A stretch of 64,000 nucleotides of DNA, from the NCBI GenBank assembly GCA_027579435.1, contig JANBPK010001064.1:6696-70695 (forward strand), read 5' to 3'. This document shows, piece by piece, positions 47,501 through 58,096 of this stretch (the first letter of the stretch is position 1; every line of letters begins with the position of its first letter). The notes beneath the pieces were generated by a model. That model was not told where the DNA came from. It ran no database searches and saw only the letters and a list, made by a program, of their open reading frames with translations. The DNA comes from Candolleomyces eurysporus. Its lineage: Eukaryota; Basidiomycota; Agaricomycetes; Agaricales; Psathyrellaceae. Both the position numbers and the translations under genes were made by a program.

Positions 47501-49317
47501 ATGATGGATCCGGGTGACGATGATCCCTTTGCCATCTTCCTAAGACAACCAAAGAACGAGAGTAACGCTGAGCGCGTGGCAAGGGAAACTCGCGAGGCTG
47601 AGGCCAAGAAGAGGAGTGAAGAAATTGACCAGGAGTTTGTGGAGGAAAGGGAGAGGCTGATGAGGGCGGAGGAATTCCGAACAAGGATAGCTTTGCTTGG
47701 GTCAGAAAGCGGTTCGTCATAGTCTCCTATTCATTTCTCGAATCTTTGCTCACGCTCATCTTTGCTCAGAGAAGTTTGAACTGATCAAGAGTGAGTGGTC
47801 CTGTACCTCTAACCGCAATAAATGGCGTCGATTCTGACTACGAGTTCGGAAGATTTGCGAATGCACCATGGGAGAGAAGAATGGAATGCGGAGCTTGCGA
47901 AGTGGAGATGCGCTATCCAGCTCAAACTGGTTAAATCGGTTATGGTAATCCTTGATGCATTGGAGGCAGAGGGCCGAGGTGAACGACTCACAGCCATTGA
48001 GAAACTCCGCCAGATCGTGCTACTCCGACTAGCTCCTCTCAAACGCGTCGAACAGAACCTTCATGCATGGATCAATTCCTCGGCCGAGGAGATCATACAC
48101 GCAACTGGTGGCGCGCAGTGGCAAAAGGAGGGTGAGGACGCAACTATGGTGATCGCTATGTGTCGAGAAGACATTAAAACCGTCTGGATGGACGAGAAGG
48201 TTCAATTATTACTCAGAATGGGTAAGATACACTTGGAGGACTCGGCGAAGTTGTAAGCTCTTAGCCGGACTCTGCACAATTTCGTTCTTACTCATATTCT
48301 GCCACAGCCTTTTTGAAGCAGTCGACCGAATCACCTCTCGCGATTACACTCCATCTGATGAAGATATCGCGCATATCCGCTCGCGACCTGTTGTTCAGGA
48401 ATGTCGGATTAAATTCCAGCGATCTTTTGACTCTACTGGAAGTGTTTCCGAAACAGAGTGGTACCTATATGACATTGCAACACGGAGAATGTCAAAAAAC
48501 GCATGGATCCCATATTTTGAAGGGTTGCGTGCGATTATGTTTTGTAAGAGAATAGCTTCATTCTCCTTCGAGTCTATCTGACTATTCGCTCAAACCCTTT
48601 AGTTGTTGGTAGGCATACTCGAGCTCCCTGGAGCCGTATTTTATCCCCACTTCCAGGCTAATGGGTTATCTGCAGATCTCTCAGGGTTCAACGAACCTTT
48701 ATCGGAGGGCTCAAGGGTGACACAGCTCCAGGACTCGTTCGTGCTGTGGCGCACGATCTGCGGATCTCAGTCACTCCAGGAAACTGGTCTAATGGTCTTC
48801 TTGACCAACTGTGATCTCCTTCAGCAAAAACTGGAGTCGGGCATTCAGGTCAGAGACTACGTTCCGAGTTATGGCGATCGGCCAAACGAGGTCGGAAGGG
48901 TCGTAAGATGTCAGTTGTCGATTTCAGTCATTACAATGACACTTACCTTGCGATGGCTATAGACTTCACACACCACTTCAAAACTATAGCCAAGAGAAAG
49001 CGTTATCCAACAGGTAGAAGAATACCATTGACTGTTCACGTTACATCGAACGTGGTACGTGTTACATTGTCTTTCAAAGCTGCTTTTCGTCATCGATTCA
49101 AATGTCCGTTTGCTCTCATAGCATGTTCTCACAATGGAGACCGCTATCTGCATGGGTTCGTCATTCATTTCTCAGCCTGCGCTCATCTCGCTCTCTTGAC
49201 ACCCTTCTCCTAACAACAGTCCAAGAGTGTGTCCTTCGTCATAAGCTTAGCCGTGCCGACCTGACGCCCATGATCGACAAGAGTACGCCGCAGTCAAGGT
49301 CTGCTAACGCCCTATAG
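47501..49317 (+). CDS. G-protein alpha subunit-like protein, array copy 5
   Basis: Intact frame from MMDPGDDDPFAIFLRQP to SANAL. The P-loop is reached as LLGSESEKFELIK, so it lacks one Gly of the loop entrance, has Glu for the Gly before Lys, and has Phe for the Mg-binding Ser. Then follow MHHGREEWNAELAKWRCAIQ, SETEWYLYDIATRRMSKNAW (Arg in place of the catalytic Gln), the microexon at 48603-48608, DLSGFNEPLSEGSRVTQLQDSFVLWRTIC, and MVFLTNCDLL in place of NKxD. VRDYVPSYGDRPNEV, HVTSNV and VQECVLRHKLSRADL complete the protein. Compared with classical G-alpha, four nucleotide-contact motifs are altered, so GTP binding is doubtful. No stop or frameshift is seen, which argues that the fold is under some constraint or that the copy is young. 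Confidence 0.72.
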
Positions 49318-49739
49318 CTATCAGCTACGATATATGTCAATGACGAAGAGGAGTCGTCCATAATATAGACCACTTCCCCTACTCAACGGCTGTCATTGGA
49401 TTTTAATCTTGCTTTTTTCTGAGCGAATACAAATTCAAACGCGTCCTACCAAACCAATTGCTCTTCTGGGGACTCTGATTTTCTCGGTGAACGAGCTCAA
49501 GACCCCGTCGGCCAGCTCGAAGATAGATCAGTGGGGCTCAGAGCTAACATTGACAAACGGAGCGAGCAAAGCCGACACTGACATGATGAACATGATGAAA
49601 CCGATCATCAAGGCATTGCGAGCGTTAACTGAGCGCTGATCTGTCACGACGGTTGGTTGCACTGTAATTTGTCGCGTAAGATGGCCCCTCCATAGAGGGC
49701 CGCAAAATGGCCCTCTCTGGATTAGCGGGTGGAAGAAAT

Positions 49740-49990
49740 TGACCAGAAATCTCACGTTCATCTCTGCATAGGGAAGTCCGAAATGATCGAGAATGAGTGG
49801 TCATGTACCTCAAACCGCAACAACTGACGTCGTCTCTGATTGCTATTTGGAGTCGATTTGCGGAAGCATCATGGCAGAGAAGAATGGAATGCACAGCTTG
49901 CGAAGTGGAGATACGTTATGCAGCTCAAGCTTGTTAAATCGGTCATGATGATCCTTAATGCATTTCAGGGGGAAGGCTAAGGTTCGGAAC
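49740..49990 (+). pseudogene. Relic of a G-alpha-like gene (exons 2-3 only)
   Basis: Matches the P-loop exon (GGAAGTCCGAAATGATCGAGA at 49771) and the start of exon 3 (GAATGGAATGCACAGCTTGC, then VIQLKL-like codons with Met for Ile). The splice donor after the P-loop exon has mutated from GT to AT, and a stop (GGC TAA) follows near 49978. No first exon or C-terminal part is present. Confidence 0.75.
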
Positions 49991-50226
49991 AGCTCACCGC
50001 CATTACTTGAAGCGATCGCATAGGTAGTATGCAGCAAGTTAGATGATTTGATACTTTACAAGGTCAGTGCTCTGCGACGACTCTTACGGTGAACCTCGGA
50101 TTACGAAAAAGCCAGGTCCAGCCTTTAATGGCGAGGTCAGGACGGACTAAGACGGGAGAATCCGAAGTTGTCAGAAATATCTTATTCAGACGGAACTGCA
50201 TAAGTAAATAGGGCCTAGTAAAGTGA

Positions 50227-52480
50227 CTAGACGATAGTCTTGCGCAAAGGATCCTGCTCCACGTACGTGCCCATGCTAACACTCCAGAAAATACTCCGCG
50301 AGAGGCGAAGCATCTCTGTATCCACATCCTCCTCTTCAAGTGCGTCTTCGATGGGACGCATCAGTTCTTCTTGTACAGTCCTATTCCGCCAAATGGAGCT
50401 GTAGAGGCCCTCAATTACTTCCTGAACAAACCGATTCTTTTGATGTCCGCGAGTCCACAACGCTTGAACGACCTTGTTCTCCCTCCAGTCGGCCTGAGCA
50501 GTCACCAGTCTCAAATATTGCTCACAGTCGTCCACCAAGCATTTCCTCATGCTCTGCGAGATGGGCGGGAAGGTTGTTGCTCCAAGAAGAAAAGCGAATG
50601 CCTCGTCGAGCGAGGATAGCACATGGGAGGTGACCTTGTCGATGATGGAAAGAGTGACTGCACACTCATCCGATTTCAAGGACCCAACAAAGAATTTCGC
50701 CGGTCCTGGGAGGTAGAATAAAGGAGATAACGGTGACTGGGTCTCGAAGTCGTACCGGTGGTTGAGGTAAGATCGGATAAAGCAGGCCGTAAAGTCAGTT
50801 GCGATGATCTTCTCAATCATGCGGATATGGGTTGCTCTGGACTCTCGGAATAATCCCTTGCTGGCCTCTCTCCAGAAAGGGCACCAATTGTTCAAGGCGA
50901 ATAATGGACGGTCTCCCAGGTGTTTCTCGTTGATTTCATCCATGGTGAGGGCGGCCATGCGGTCGAGTACGCTTGATAGAAGTCGCTCTTGTCCTTTGTG
51001 GCGATCCACAGTGAACTCCAAAGAGAGATGAGCGCTTTTCAGGAACGTTTGGAAAGAGGAGTGAACGAAGATGTTGGCAATGCTTTCAGCACCGTTCCCG
51101 ATCCGAAGAACCGCATGTAGGGGTCGGAGGGCCTTGAGTCCGTTGCCAGCTAATCGCATTGACATACGATCTAGAAGGCGGAGAGCCGCGTCACAACGAG
51201 GCTCCACGTAGCGCGTCTGGTCAAACGCCATAACATCTTCGAGTACCTGCATCATATGGGGTCGGTTTTTCGGGGGACAGGATCGCATGATTTGCCTATA
51301 CAGCTCGTAGAGGGAGGAGAATGGCGTGGAATGCTCAATGTCTGGGCTGGATTCGTGGTCGTCCTCGATAATGTCTCGCAGGAGCTTCCGTGGGTCATCG
51401 TATGGATCGTCAATATGGCGGATAACGGTGGCAGCGTATAGCATGTGGCCACCACTCTTCCAAACGAGCTTCTGCTCCTCTGGCCACTTGCCGTCCCTTC
51501 CTGCAGGATCGAGAGACTTTGCAATGCGAGACAACTCGGCCCGCACAAATCTCGCGACGTCGTTCATGTGGTCCCCGATCTCGTAGAGGTCGATGACCTC
51601 AAGCTCTTCATGGAATGGTTTTGACTCGAGGTGTTGCTTGATCCATGCCTCGGGCCTGCTCAAGATGAGAAAGCAAAGGGGGAGATGATGGGAGTGGAGG
51701 CAATGGATGAGGTCGAGTACTCGAACTTGGACGGCTTCTTGATCTTCCGCATACTTCTTCGCTACTCGAGATTCTCGATCCGAGTTGATGCATTCGTCGA
51801 TTCCGTCAACGATAACGAGGCGATTGGGAATATCCGTGAGGTTGCCAAGGGACTTGAATGGCTCGACAATAAGCTTTACAAGCTGACGTTCAAGGGCCAT
51901 CTTCGCGATGGCGGGCTCGGTTTCGATTGCGGCGTTGACGTGGGGTTGGAGTTCTGGGATGGATTGAGCGAGCTGGTAAGCGAGAGTGATCATGAAACGA
52001 GCAGGAGAATTGCGTTCTGGCGACGTCCTCCAGAAGTAGAACGTTGCTCCAACGGGGCTGAAGCCAAGCTCTTCCTTCATAGCCCCCAGCCTCTCCGTGA
52101 CCGTTCCGGCGATTGCGGTCTTGCCGTGTCCTGCAGGAGCATGCACCCACAAGATCCCTTTCTTCTGGTCATTCTCGATGAGGTGCCAGCCTGTAATCCT
52201 ACCAATAACGACATCACGAGTGCCAGGGTGGCATAACGGAGGAGGGTACCGTTCGTCGGATTCGTGCATGGCTCCTGTGGCGGCATGTTGGTACAAGAAC
52301 TGGAGACCTGGTAGCAAGGAGCTTCGTTAACGGTCGCCACGTACAACGCCTGGGATTAGACTGACCATCCATGGTGGAAACATGCATATGCGTGTTATTG
52401 TAAACGTTGCCGTATATGGCACCGTTGAAAATGGGACCACTACTGAATGTCTGATTGTAGTAGACGGCGGGTGGATTCAT
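50227..52480 (-). CDS. NACHT-domain STAND protein
   Basis: Two exons (52480-52366 and 52307-50227) encode 731 residues. Exon 1 carries a short Gly/Asn/Tyr-rich leader (FSSGPIFNGAIYGNVYNN). Exon 2 opens with GLQFLYQHAATGAMHESDERYPPPLCHPGTR, the usual linker before the NTPase in agaricomycete NACHT proteins. Then come Walker A WVHAPAGHGKTAIAG, Walker B RLVIVDGIDECIN, LILSRPEAWIK and helical winged-helix-like segments (DHMNDVARFVRAEL). The C-terminal 300 residues are helical without an obvious WD40 or TPR repeat, so the sensor domain is short or atypical. The gene is divergent from TRL1 and parental to the inverted fragment in array copy 2. Known: fungal NACHT proteins include incompatibility and cell-death regulators; a role for this one is inference. 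Confidence 0.82.
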
Positions 52481-53316
52481 TAACCTGTCATCTTGGGGCT
52501 GTTGATCTAGCAGTCGGCCGATTCAGCTCACGGCGCAGCTTTGAAATTGGGCACCAGTACTACTTACAAATGTTAAGAGTGAGGTCGCCGTTCTCTCCAT
52601 GTCGCTCAGACTCGCCCTGCGTGATCGATGAACGTCGGCGTTGGAGGGGTGGGCCTATTGTAGCAGTATGTTAGGCTTTTCTGTCACGGTACTGCGGTAT
52701 ACGCTTGAGGCCTCACCGTCGGCATCCGTGCTCCCTTTGCTCAACTGTCTCTTTGCGCCGAGCATGGGGATTGAGGGGGGTGCCGGAAAGAGAGGAAGGA
52801 TTTTTATCCGGAATTGCTGTCTGCTTCCAACTTATATGTGTGACGGCTGTGTTGCGCTGTAAGTTGGCTGTCACCCTTCCCTAGACGTCCGGGTATCCAA
52901 TGTGTGGACAGCTTGATGTTGACATAGTATGCAAAGAGCGATAAGATCGGGGACGCAAACACGCCTCACTCGTGTAGGGAAACAAGATTCGTGCAGACTC
53001 TCGATTGCGTTTACGGCGAGCGGGGAAAGACTCTAGGGAGGAGGTTCAGCTCCAATTTGCGACAAGTTGATGGCGGCCGGCTCCCGGTTCGGCCCATCAA
53101 TTGGTTTCTCACAGTCGAGCGCTCAATGATTTCATTCCAGTCACCACCATCTCTACTCCCTCTGACTCATATTTCACAATTTCACGCTTAAATATCTTCG
53201 TGTTTTCCCTCAATCTCATCCCCAGGCTCCTCGTAAAACCTCACACCATCACTGGCCTTCATCGTTATCGATACCTACGAGCAGTTGCATCTATTCCGAC
53301 TCGAAATCATCGAGCC
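52481..53316. other. Divergent promoter region between the NACHT gene and TRL1
   Basis: 836 bp with no gene of its own. Short frames at 52447-52862 lack recognisable features. Confidence 0.5.
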
Positions 53317-56300
53317 ATGGCGACGAGCGCTTCTTCGTCTACGTCTACGCCATCGTACTCTTCCTCTGAAGCGATCGGCGACTCGGAGCTCATCGATTCC
53401 CTTCTCCACCTTTCCAAGAAATCCCCGAAGCTTGTCAAGAGCACCGAGGCTGCCGTACCAGGATGCGAGGAGATCACCGTTCGGAGCTGGAAGATGAACG
53501 AATTCAAATACTACGATATACCTTCACCGTTCCCGACACTAGCAAGAGGCTTGTTTACAACGGATGCCAAGGATGGTGTGGATGAAGAGGTGAAGCATCG
53601 GATTGTAATCCGAGGATACGACAAGTTTTTCAACATTGGGGAAGTTCCCTGGACTACGGTGCGCTCGTTTCTTTGTCTTTCCATCGAATCCGCCGCTAAA
53701 TAATGGACGTATGTTGGTTTATAGTGGGAAGCGTTGAAAGAGCACACTGCCGCGCCTTACGTCCTCTCCCTCAAGTCCAATGGTTGCATTATCTTCATCG
53801 CGGCTATCACCCCGAGGAAGATCATTGTGACTTCCAAGCATTCGGTCGGGATTGGTAACGAGAATGTGAGCCACGCTATGGTGGGACGAAAGTGGTTGAA
53901 CAAATACTTGAAGGAAAACGGTAAAACGGAGGCGGATTTGGCAGAGGTTCTGTGGAAGAACCGGTGGACCGCTGTGGCTGAGGTGAGTATCGCACTGAAT
54001 TTTCTCTTTACCTTTGTCGCCCTATAAATTCCTTTCCTCTCGACCTCGTTTCTGCACCCCAATTCCACCTGTTCTCGTCTATATTCTTCGTCTCTCCCTA
54101 CTGTTTCCCTTTTACCCATTTCTTGGTCCCAGCTACGACGTTTTGAACCACTCTAACTACTCCTTAGCTCTGCGACGACTCATTCGAAGAACACGTCCTC
54201 CCATACCCACCCGAAAAAACCGGCCTCCACCTCCACGGTATCAATGTCTGCACCAAAACCTTCCAAACTCTCCCCACTTCCGCCGTCGACGCCTTCGCTG
54301 ACGAATGGGGCTTCATCAAAACAGCCACCATCGTCCTCGACACCATCGAAGAAGTGCAGGAATTCACCAGCAAAGTCGGGGAGACCGGAAAATGGGACGG
54401 AGAAGCCGTCGAAGGGTTCGTGGTCCGCACGTACGTCACCGAGCCGCCGAACGAGCGAAAGGTAGGAGGGGCGAGAGGGGGATACGGTGCGCGTCTCCAA
54501 GAACCTCTCGCCTTATAAGCCTGGCTCGTCCTTCTTCTTCAAGGTCAAGTTCGACGAACCGTATATGATGTATAGGGATTGGCGGGAAGTGACCAAGACG
54601 TTGTTGGGGATCAAGGCGAGAGGAGAGAAGATGGTGGCGTCGAAGTTGCCGAAGGGGAAGATGAGGAGACCGGAGACGCAGGCGTATGTGAAGTGGGTGA
54701 TTGGGGATATCGAGAGGCATCCGGAGTTGTTCAAGGATTATNGGGAAGGGGAAGGGGATCATTGCGACGAGGGAGAGGTTTTTGCGGTTTTTAGAGGGAA
54801 ACGATGTTGGTGATGCGGCGCCAGAAGATGTCGAAGAGCCGGCAAGGGAGTTTGGGAAGACGATCATCGTACCGATTGCGATTCCCGGTTGTGGTGAGCC
54901 CATTCGTCAAGATCTTCCTTTCGATGGCTCTTCTGATCTCGGCCTCTCGTGGTTGAACAGGCAAAACGACGGTCTCACTTGCGCTCGCTCACCTTTTCGG
55001 CTGGGGGCATACTCAAAGCGATAACGTCCAAGCAAAGAAGGCTGGTCCCGTCTTTATCAAGAATGTCGTCAGTTTGTTGAAAGACCACGACGTCGTTATT
55101 GCGGACAAGTAAGTTTTCGACCACTTCCCGTTCCTCGACTTTTCGTTTTCTCCATTATTCTTGAATCTTCGTATTACGCTTCGGTTTGGTCCACTTGGTC
55201 CACGTTCACACCGTAGACCCTCTCCTGCCTCTTGATTGATTTTTTGCTAAACGCACGCTAACACCTCCTATCAATAGAAATAACCATCTTAAACAACATC
55301 GACAAGGGCTTAGAGACGCCGTCTCCCAAAACCGCTCCTTCACCAAACCCGTCCGGCTCATCGCCCTCAACTGGAACATCCACTCCCAAGCTCCAGCCCT
55401 CGTCCACCGAATCTGCTCCAAGCGCATCTGGAACCGCGGCGAACGGCACCAAACGCTCGTACCCGACGTCGGAGGCGATCGCGGAGGGAAGGCTCACCAC
55501 GAAGAAGTCGTTTGGATGTTCTTGAACACGGCCGAGGAGCTAACAGGCGACGAGGTCGACGATGTCGTGGAAATGGAGATCGCGGAAGACCCCAGCGACG
55601 AGAGCTTCGGTGAGGGAGAGGAGAACGAGTTGGGTGTGGCTTCTTGGGAGGGGGAAGACGGGGAAAGTGGGATGGTGAGGCAGGTTCGGAGAGCGGTTGA
55701 GGGTGTTTGTGGGATTCTTGGGATGGACGTGCCGAGCAACGAAAAGATCCGAGAAGCGGTCGAGCACGTACGCCGATATGAGGAGGAGTTGGCGTTGCGT
55801 GCTTTGAATAGGCCGGGAAGCAAGAAGAGTGACAAGTCGAAGATGAAGGAGGCGTCTGGTGGTGCGGCGAAGAAGAAGAAAAATGATGTTGTGAGGTATT
55901 ATGGGCTGCTGCCCGAGGTGAATTTGGTGAAGCTAGTGGATTCAACCTTGGAGGCTTTGGCAGAGTCGAAGGAATCTGTGGCGGATAGGGAGGTTAGGGA
56001 GAATCTGGAAGCGATGTGGACAAAACTCAAGTCGGGGAATCGACCTACAAAGAGGCCACACGTCACTCTCGTGCACAAGAACCAGTTAAAGGATATCCCG
56101 ACGGAAGGCGATGGTGGAGGTAATGTGAAGGATCTTTGGGAGGCATGTGCTGAAGTACACGAGTTGGAAGGATCTCCGCTATTCGAAGGTCGGCTTGGGA
56201 GTTTGATATGGAACGAGAGGGTTTTGGCGGTTACGTTTGAAGATGTGGACCTTCCGATACCTCCATCGGACGATGACGGCCAACAACTGATAGAGGAAGG

Positions 56301-56598
56301 CCTCGAGCAGCTGTCTCTCAATTCCTCCGCTCCCTCTGGTCCATCGAAGCGAGCGTTTAAATCTGCTTCTACTGTCCTTTCCAACATTAACGCCGACGAA
56401 CCTTTGAAGAAGCGGTTGCACGTAACGATTGGGACGAGGGATGGGAAGGTGTCGCCAGTAGAGGCAAAGACCCTTGTGGAAGAATGGAGGCGTAGAGGGG
56501 CAAAGGAGGGCGCGGACGGAGATGGTGAAGAAAGGATCTGGGCAGTGTCGGCTGGAGGTGTACGGGTGAAGGGGCTGATTAAGGGTTTGATTTCTTGA
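53317..56598 (+). CDS. TRL1: Fungal tRNA ligase (ligase, kinase and cyclic phosphodiesterase domains)
   Basis: Trifunctional RNA repair enzyme that joins tRNA halves after intron removal and also HAC1-type mRNA in yeast. Five exons: 53317-53658, 53725-53982, 54168-54893, 54961-55108 and 55278-56598. The N-terminal adenylyltransferase has the KxxG motif at Lys131 (LSLKSNGCIIF), then LHGINVCTKTF and FVVRTYV. The kinase P-loop IPGCGKTTVSLALAHLF straddles intron 3, followed by SDNVQAKKAG and VVIADKNNHLKQHR. The C-terminal 2H phosphodiesterase has the HxT pair HVTLVH and HVTIGT. The frame breaks twice in exon 3: at a five-G run (54477-54481) and at an N (54742) beside a G run. Removing one base at each restores a continuous protein, so assembly error is more likely than inactivation of an essential gene. 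Confidence 0.92.
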
Positions 56599-57844
56599 AG
56601 CGGCCCTTGCAACTATGCAAAACATGTGTAGGCTAGGCTCAGTTGTTACCATCTCGCCCGAATGCATATAAGGGGAAGTTTAATTATCGAACGAAGGCTC
56701 CGCAAGGTAACGAGATCAAGTACGGATTCGCCGTGCAAGTAGAGAAAAACAAAGTGGTATCACCTCCGACCCCCGCGTCTCTCCAAGTCGCGGAAGTCCC
56801 AGCTGGGGATCTCCGGCTCGCAAGCAATGATATTTATAAAGCGACGAGCGCCGTTACCAAGGTCTTCTACATCTTCATTTATGACCAATTCCTTNCCCCC
56901 CCTTTTTCCCCTCCGTTTGCCCACTACCAACTCCGCCTACCATGACCCCTCGCTTTGAGGATCCTCTTTTTTTTTTCCTCGCCGTTCGTGTTTTTCCGCA
57001 GCTTGTGTGTCACTGCTCTGAGGGACAATGTTCATTTCCTTCCCTCGTTGTTCATGGTGACGATACATTTCTACTTTGCGATATTCTTTCCACTATAACG
57101 ATGACCCGAGAACTATCCGCGACACACTCAATCACAAACTGAGAGTGTCTGATACGATCGATACATCGGAGGGTAAGCACATAGCGAACAGCATTTAGTA
57201 GTCTCTGGGTCACCTACCCTCTCGCGACTTAGACGAAATGGTTTCTCACGAAGGTGCTGTAACTCATTTCAAGGTGGTGTGGCCTCGCGCTTATCGTGCC
57301 ATCAGGATACCGTCTCGGACGCTGATACCTTGAATCCACCGTTTGAGCCGACAGAGCCATGCTCGTCGGTCTGTAGATGAGGGTCATCGCCGCTGACATT
57401 CGCATTTATACTGACACAGCGGGCCGTATATATTGGTTCAAGTAAGCATGCCCCTCTCCTGCCATACAAGTATTGGATGGAGTAACTAATCCATTGGGAA
57501 TGCCATGGCTGCCAAGCCTACCTCACCGTGACGAACGTGCGAGTCTCTAGGCATCTTGATATCATCTATCGGGCACTCACCAGGAATCATCCCGAGAGAT
57601 GGGAGTAGGTTCAGCACTATCACCACGGACATCATCTGCATAGCTCATACCTACGCCCCGTATAGATGCAATCGGAAAGGTGGATGAAATGATCAAATAT
57701 CTGTGGTTGGCTCGTAGTGGCCGACAATTTGACCTTCGGCTCTCTCCAGAGAACAAAGGCAGCGAGTGAATCCGAAATCTAATGCGCTGATAACGGATTA
57801 TTCGACCTAGGCACATCGGTCATCCCCTTTAACCGCCTTGGCGA
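56599..57844. other. Intergenic, no supported gene
   Basis: A plus-strand frame at 56643-56945 (KGKFNYRTKAPQGNEIKYGF) directly follows TRL1 and looks weakly protein-like, but it has no domain, no splice partners and includes an N in a C run. It is most likely 3' flank. The rest shows nothing. Confidence 0.4.
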
Positions 57845-57905
57845 GACCGATCATCAAGGCATCATGGGCGTTAATTGAGCGCTAATCTGCCCCGATGGTC
57901 GGTCA
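57840..57905 (+). repeat. Solo copy of the G-alpha array trailer
   Basis: GACCGATCATCAAGGCATCATGGGCG, followed by TTAATTGAGCGCTAATCTGCC, matches the end of the G-alpha array unit (40630-40680, 46990-47040). It lies 8 kb outside the array, with no G-alpha sequence beside it. Confidence 0.75.
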
Positions 57906-58007
57906 AACTTGGAATTGTTGTATTCCTTCAATTAAAGTAATACCGAATCAAATTCTCGATGATTTGCCTATCAGAATCGTAATGTTTCAAGGAGGATAGA
58001 TAAAACG

Positions 58008-58023
58008 ATTATACGCGTATAAT
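58008..58023. promoter_or_regulatory. 16-bp perfect palindrome with central ACGCGT before the third lectin gene
   Basis: ATTATACGCGTATAAT reads the same on both strands and is centred about 80 bp before the ATG at 58097. ACGCGT is the core of the fungal MBF cell-cycle box, and the flanks also contain TATA-like sequence. Its role is inferred from position and symmetry only. Confidence 0.35.
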
Positions 58024-58096
58024 TGACGAGAAGAACGTACTTTCTCACAACAAGTTCAACACAACAGTCTTCTTACGGTGTCAACTCTGTCTCAAT

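Larger units (their letters stand above)
37892..49990 (+). repeat. Tandem array of G-alpha-like repeat units
   Basis: At least five units, all in plus orientation. Each has a conserved non-coding leader and then a G-alpha-like gene or gene fragment. The leader carries CAGGAGGAATTTT at about 37907, 40698, 42731 and 47057; GTCAAAGGGGGCACTCAGTAG in several units; and CCGCACGCATACGTGT before copies 1, 2, 3 and 5. A trailer follows the gene (GACCGACCATCAAGGCACCATGGGCG at 40630 and 46990, with diverged forms at 42660, 45605 and 49600). Unit lengths differ because of internal deletions and one foreign insertion. Gene starts lie at 38429, 41173, 43530, 46606 and 47501, and a promoterless relic at about 49770. 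Confidence 0.85.

Noticed and set aside
51631..52236. 201-codon plus-strand frame
   Set aside because: Antisense to the NACHT gene; its composition mirrors that gene's codons and it has no features of its own.
55367..56612. Long minus-strand frames (192 and 237 codons)
   Set aside because: Antisense to TRL1 exon 5, Ser/Pro-rich as expected for the shadow of Glu/Gly-rich coding sequence.
56643..56945. Possible small gene after TRL1
   Set aside because: No domain, no splice sites, an N in a C run, and a position immediately after the TRL1 stop. Treated as 3' flank.
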